From the NCBI GenBank assembly GCA_965208745.1, contig CBDBPN010000004.1:620001-684000 (forward strand): a stretch of DNA of 64,000 nt, in the 5' to 3' direction. Source of the stretch: VXNE01 sp965208745. Lineage in GTDB: Bacteria; Pseudomonadota; Gammaproteobacteria; Pseudomonadales; Azotimanducaceae. Every line of letters starts with the position of its first letter. Position 1 is the stretch's first letter. This document shows, one piece after another, positions 62,386-64,000 of the stretch. Under the pieces are notes generated by a model. The model was not told the origin of the DNA. It saw only the letters and a list, made by a program, of their open reading frames with translations, and made no database searches. A program made the translations under genes and the position numbers.

Positions 62386-63204
62386 GTGAACGGTGTTCGC
62401 GTTGCCGAGGGAGACATCCTCGGGGTCGATGTCGGGTGGTCCCGGAAGCAAAGGTCGAGCGCCGTTTGTCGCCTGTCCTGGAACAGAGGGAGCATCGCCT
62501 GGAAGGTGCGCCGGTTCCGTGCGAACGATGACGACAGACGCGAGGCCATCCGTCATGTCGCCCGCGCCGTCGACGGGCCATTGCGTACAGGCTTCGACAT
62601 GATCGGGCGTTACCGCAGCGCGGAGCGCATCCTGAGCCGCGGCGAACTGGCCAAAAGGATCCGGAAGCCCCGCCAGTCGAGTTCGCCGAACGGCAAGGAA
62701 CTGAACAAGCAGGCCAACCTCGCGGCCAAGACCGTGAAGCGCCTGTGCCGTGTCCGGCCAGCCAGCCACGATGAGCGGGTCGACGAACACGCGATCGTGG
62801 AGGCGTTTCCGACATCGTTCCTCGGTGTCCTGGTGCGGCGCCCGGCTGCTTTGTCTGGAGGAAAGCGGTCGGACCGCTACCTTTCCCACCTGGACGGACA
62901 CGAAAGGCCGAATCGAACACTCGCCGAGCTCGTGGAGGACCTGCTCGGGGCCAAGGAGTGGAAAGAGCCCGTCCACTCGTTGACGAATCATGACGATCGC
63001 GCCGCCTTTGTGTGCGCCATCACGGCCCTTTGCGTGGCCTGCGGAGAATATACGGCGGTGGGGGACTGCAAAGATGGATGGATCATCCTGCCGCCGAGAT
63101 GGGCGTTCGAGGAATGGGCGTGGAAAGCCGTCCTGGCCAATGAGAGTCGCGAGAAGGACATGCCGCACCCCCCACGAGCGAGCGTACAAAACCAACGCCT
63201 GTAG
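62386..63204 (+). CDS. DUF429 protein, predicted RNase-H-like nuclease fold
   Basis: 272 residues from a GTG at 62386 (AGGAA is directly before it). The start ILGVDVGWS and later IVEAFPTSFLGVLV are typical of DUF429, which has an RNase H-like fold. The middle is basic. Role unknown; it lies between a toxin-antitoxin relic and a DNA methyltransferase. Confidence 0.75.
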   Translation: MNGVRVAEGDILGVDVGWSRKQRSSAVCRLSWNRGSIAWKVRRFRANDDDRREAIRHVARAVDGPLRTGFDMIGRYRSAERILSRGELAKRIRKPRQSSSPNGKELNKQANLAAKTVKRLCRVRPASHDERVDEHAIVEAFPTSFLGVLVRRPAALSGGKRSDRYLSHLDGHERPNRTLAELVEDLLGAKEWKEPVHSLTNHDDRAAFVCAITALCVACGEYTAVGDCKDGWIILPPRWAFEEWAWKAVLANESREKDMPHPPRASVQNQRL

Positions 63205-63294
63205 CGCCCCGTTGCCGGCCCGCTGCCTCGCAACGCGAACACAGTTCGCGCGCTCGGCAACGGCTCCGCCCGCGTCCCAGCCCCGCCGTCCGTC

Positions 63295-63345
63295 CATGGA
63301 ACACCCGCCGTCGGTCGCTACGCTCCCGTCAGCGGATGTTCCATG
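63295..63345. repeat. Inverted repeat with 14-bp arms upstream of the methyltransferase
   Basis: CATGGAACACCCGC and, on the other strand, CATGGAACATCCGC (one mismatch) are separated by 23 bp. It lies 89 bp before the methyltransferase ATG in a 229-bp gap. It could be a terminator-like hairpin for the DUF429 gene or a binding site. Confidence 0.65.
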
Positions 63346-63433
63346 CAAGGTTACCCGTAGCGGTTCGGCCGGTGTCCAGGCCAAACTGTCGGAGTCCCAC
63401 AGATGACGTCCTGACGTCTTATAATCGGCCGCC

Positions 63434-64000
63434 ATGCAGGGCTCAAAGGACAGGTGGCGGCCAGGTCAGGTGCGCGATGCGATCCTTGAAGTGCTGGAAG
63501 AAGCGTCGGGGTCGCTGACCGTCGCGGAGATCTGCAGAAGGGCCAGTGGGGCGGCCGGCCCTGTGCCTCGCTCGTCAGTCCAATCGTACTTGTCTCTGAA
63601 CACTCCCGGGCTTTTCGCAAGGGAGGATCGTGGTCTCTATCGTATAGCCGGGCAGCGAGATCTCTCTCTGCCCACCTCCGCCCCATCAGCCGAGCCGTCG
63701 TACAAAGAGCCGTTCCGGTTCGGAGGCGCAACCCTGTTCAACGACGAGGCGCTGCACTGGCTCGACCAACGTCCGCCGCGAAGCGTGCACGCAGTGGTGA
63801 CCGACCCTCCCTACGGGCTCCACGAGTACAGCCCTGAGCAGCAGCGCAAGCTCCGTGACCGCAAGGGCGGGGTCTGGCGTCTCCCTCCGTCGTTCGACGG
63901 TCATCGGCGATCGCCGCTGCCGCGGTTCACGACGCTGACGCCAGTCCAACTGGAGGAACTCGACAGGTTCTTCCACGAATGGGGACGCAGGCTGCGGCCT
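63434..64000 (+). CDS. Site-specific DNA methyltransferase with N-terminal winged helix, 5' part
   Basis: The frame from the ATG at 63434 is open to the last base (189 codons), so the gene is cut by the window. Residues 10-75 look like a winged-helix domain (VRDAILEVLEEASGSLTVAE ... GLYRIAG). The methyltransferase domain begins at about residue 95 with LFNDEALHWL and the catalytic VTDPPYG (DPPY) motif for amino-methylation of adenine or cytosine. FFHEWGRRLRP at the end is the usual following helix. Confidence 0.88.
   Translation, partial: MQGSKDRWRPGQVRDAILEVLEEASGSLTVAEICRRASGAAGPVPRSSVQSYLSLNTPGLFAREDRGLYRIAGQRDLSLPTSAPSAEPSYKEPFRFGGATLFNDEALHWLDQRPPRSVHAVVTDPPYGLHEYSPEQQRKLRDRKGGVWRLPPSFDGHRRSPLPRFTTLTPVQLEELDRFFHEWGRRLRP

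Overview
The window is about 64 kb of high-GC DNA with dense coding, GTG/TTG starts, ATGA/GTGA stop-start overlaps and long spurious antisense frames. The gene content (Mpl murein recycling, pyrophosphate-dependent phosphofructokinase, Caulobacter/Xanthomonas-type TonB receptors, sulfatases, phytanoyl-CoA-type dioxygenases, a vanadium haloperoxidase) suggests a marine or host-associated gammaproteobacterium living on dissolved organic matter. The taxonomic call is inference. No rRNA, tRNA or CRISPR array was seen.

Region by region. (1) 1-9.7 kb is mostly housekeeping and salvage: the 3' part of an acyl-CoA carboxylase, PPi-PFK, a membrane protein, mpl (one frameshift), a secreted sulfatase, a nucleotidyltransferase pair, and a coupled cyclase / methylthioribose-kinase-like / nucleoside-hydrolase operon. 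(2) 9.7-22.4 kb holds comF, a DUF1330-haloalkane dehalogenase fusion, a frameshifted DUF3604 gene and three tandem paralogous TonB-dependent receptors. (3) 22.4-32.3 kb is an accessory island between receptors 3 and 4. It holds a complete IS630 element, a decayed P4-type integrase, a decayed HsdR nuclease domain, a C9-A-C30 tract directly before a 2049-residue secreted Calx-beta repeat protein, and the tail of a DUF4338/DruA-like gene. The fourth receptor follows, behind the same terminator and leader block that precedes receptor 3. (4) 35.3-52.7 kb is a carbohydrate locus: a minus-strand operon (binding protein, two permeases, ATPase, GH13 glucosidase, cytochrome P450, sulfatase), a divergent dioxygenase, a lipoprotein amylase, a LacI regulator and a fifth TonB receptor. 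LacI-type 14-bp operators precede the operon/dioxygenase divergence and the amylase, and a close variant pair sits between lacI and the receptor. (5) 52.7-58.2 kb has a giant lipoprotein joining FG-GAP repeats to a vanadium haloperoxidase, a decayed copy of its 3' end enclosing a small two-gene module, and a second dioxygenase. (6) 58.2-64 kb has an AAA/DUF4143 ATPase with a probably leaderless, palindrome-overlapped promoter, an acyltransferase, an MBL hydrolase, a VOC protein, an orphan Phd-like antitoxin beside a dead toxin, a DUF429 protein, and a winged-helix DNA methyltransferase cut by the window end.

The most coherent functional unit is region 4. The fifth receptor and the secreted amylase would capture and cut an alpha-glucan or glucoside outside the cytoplasm. 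The ABC transporter imports the product and the GH13 enzyme finishes hydrolysis. P450, sulfatase and dioxygenase under the same control suggest the natural substrate carries a sulfated or oxidisable aglycone, not plain starch. That last step is inference.
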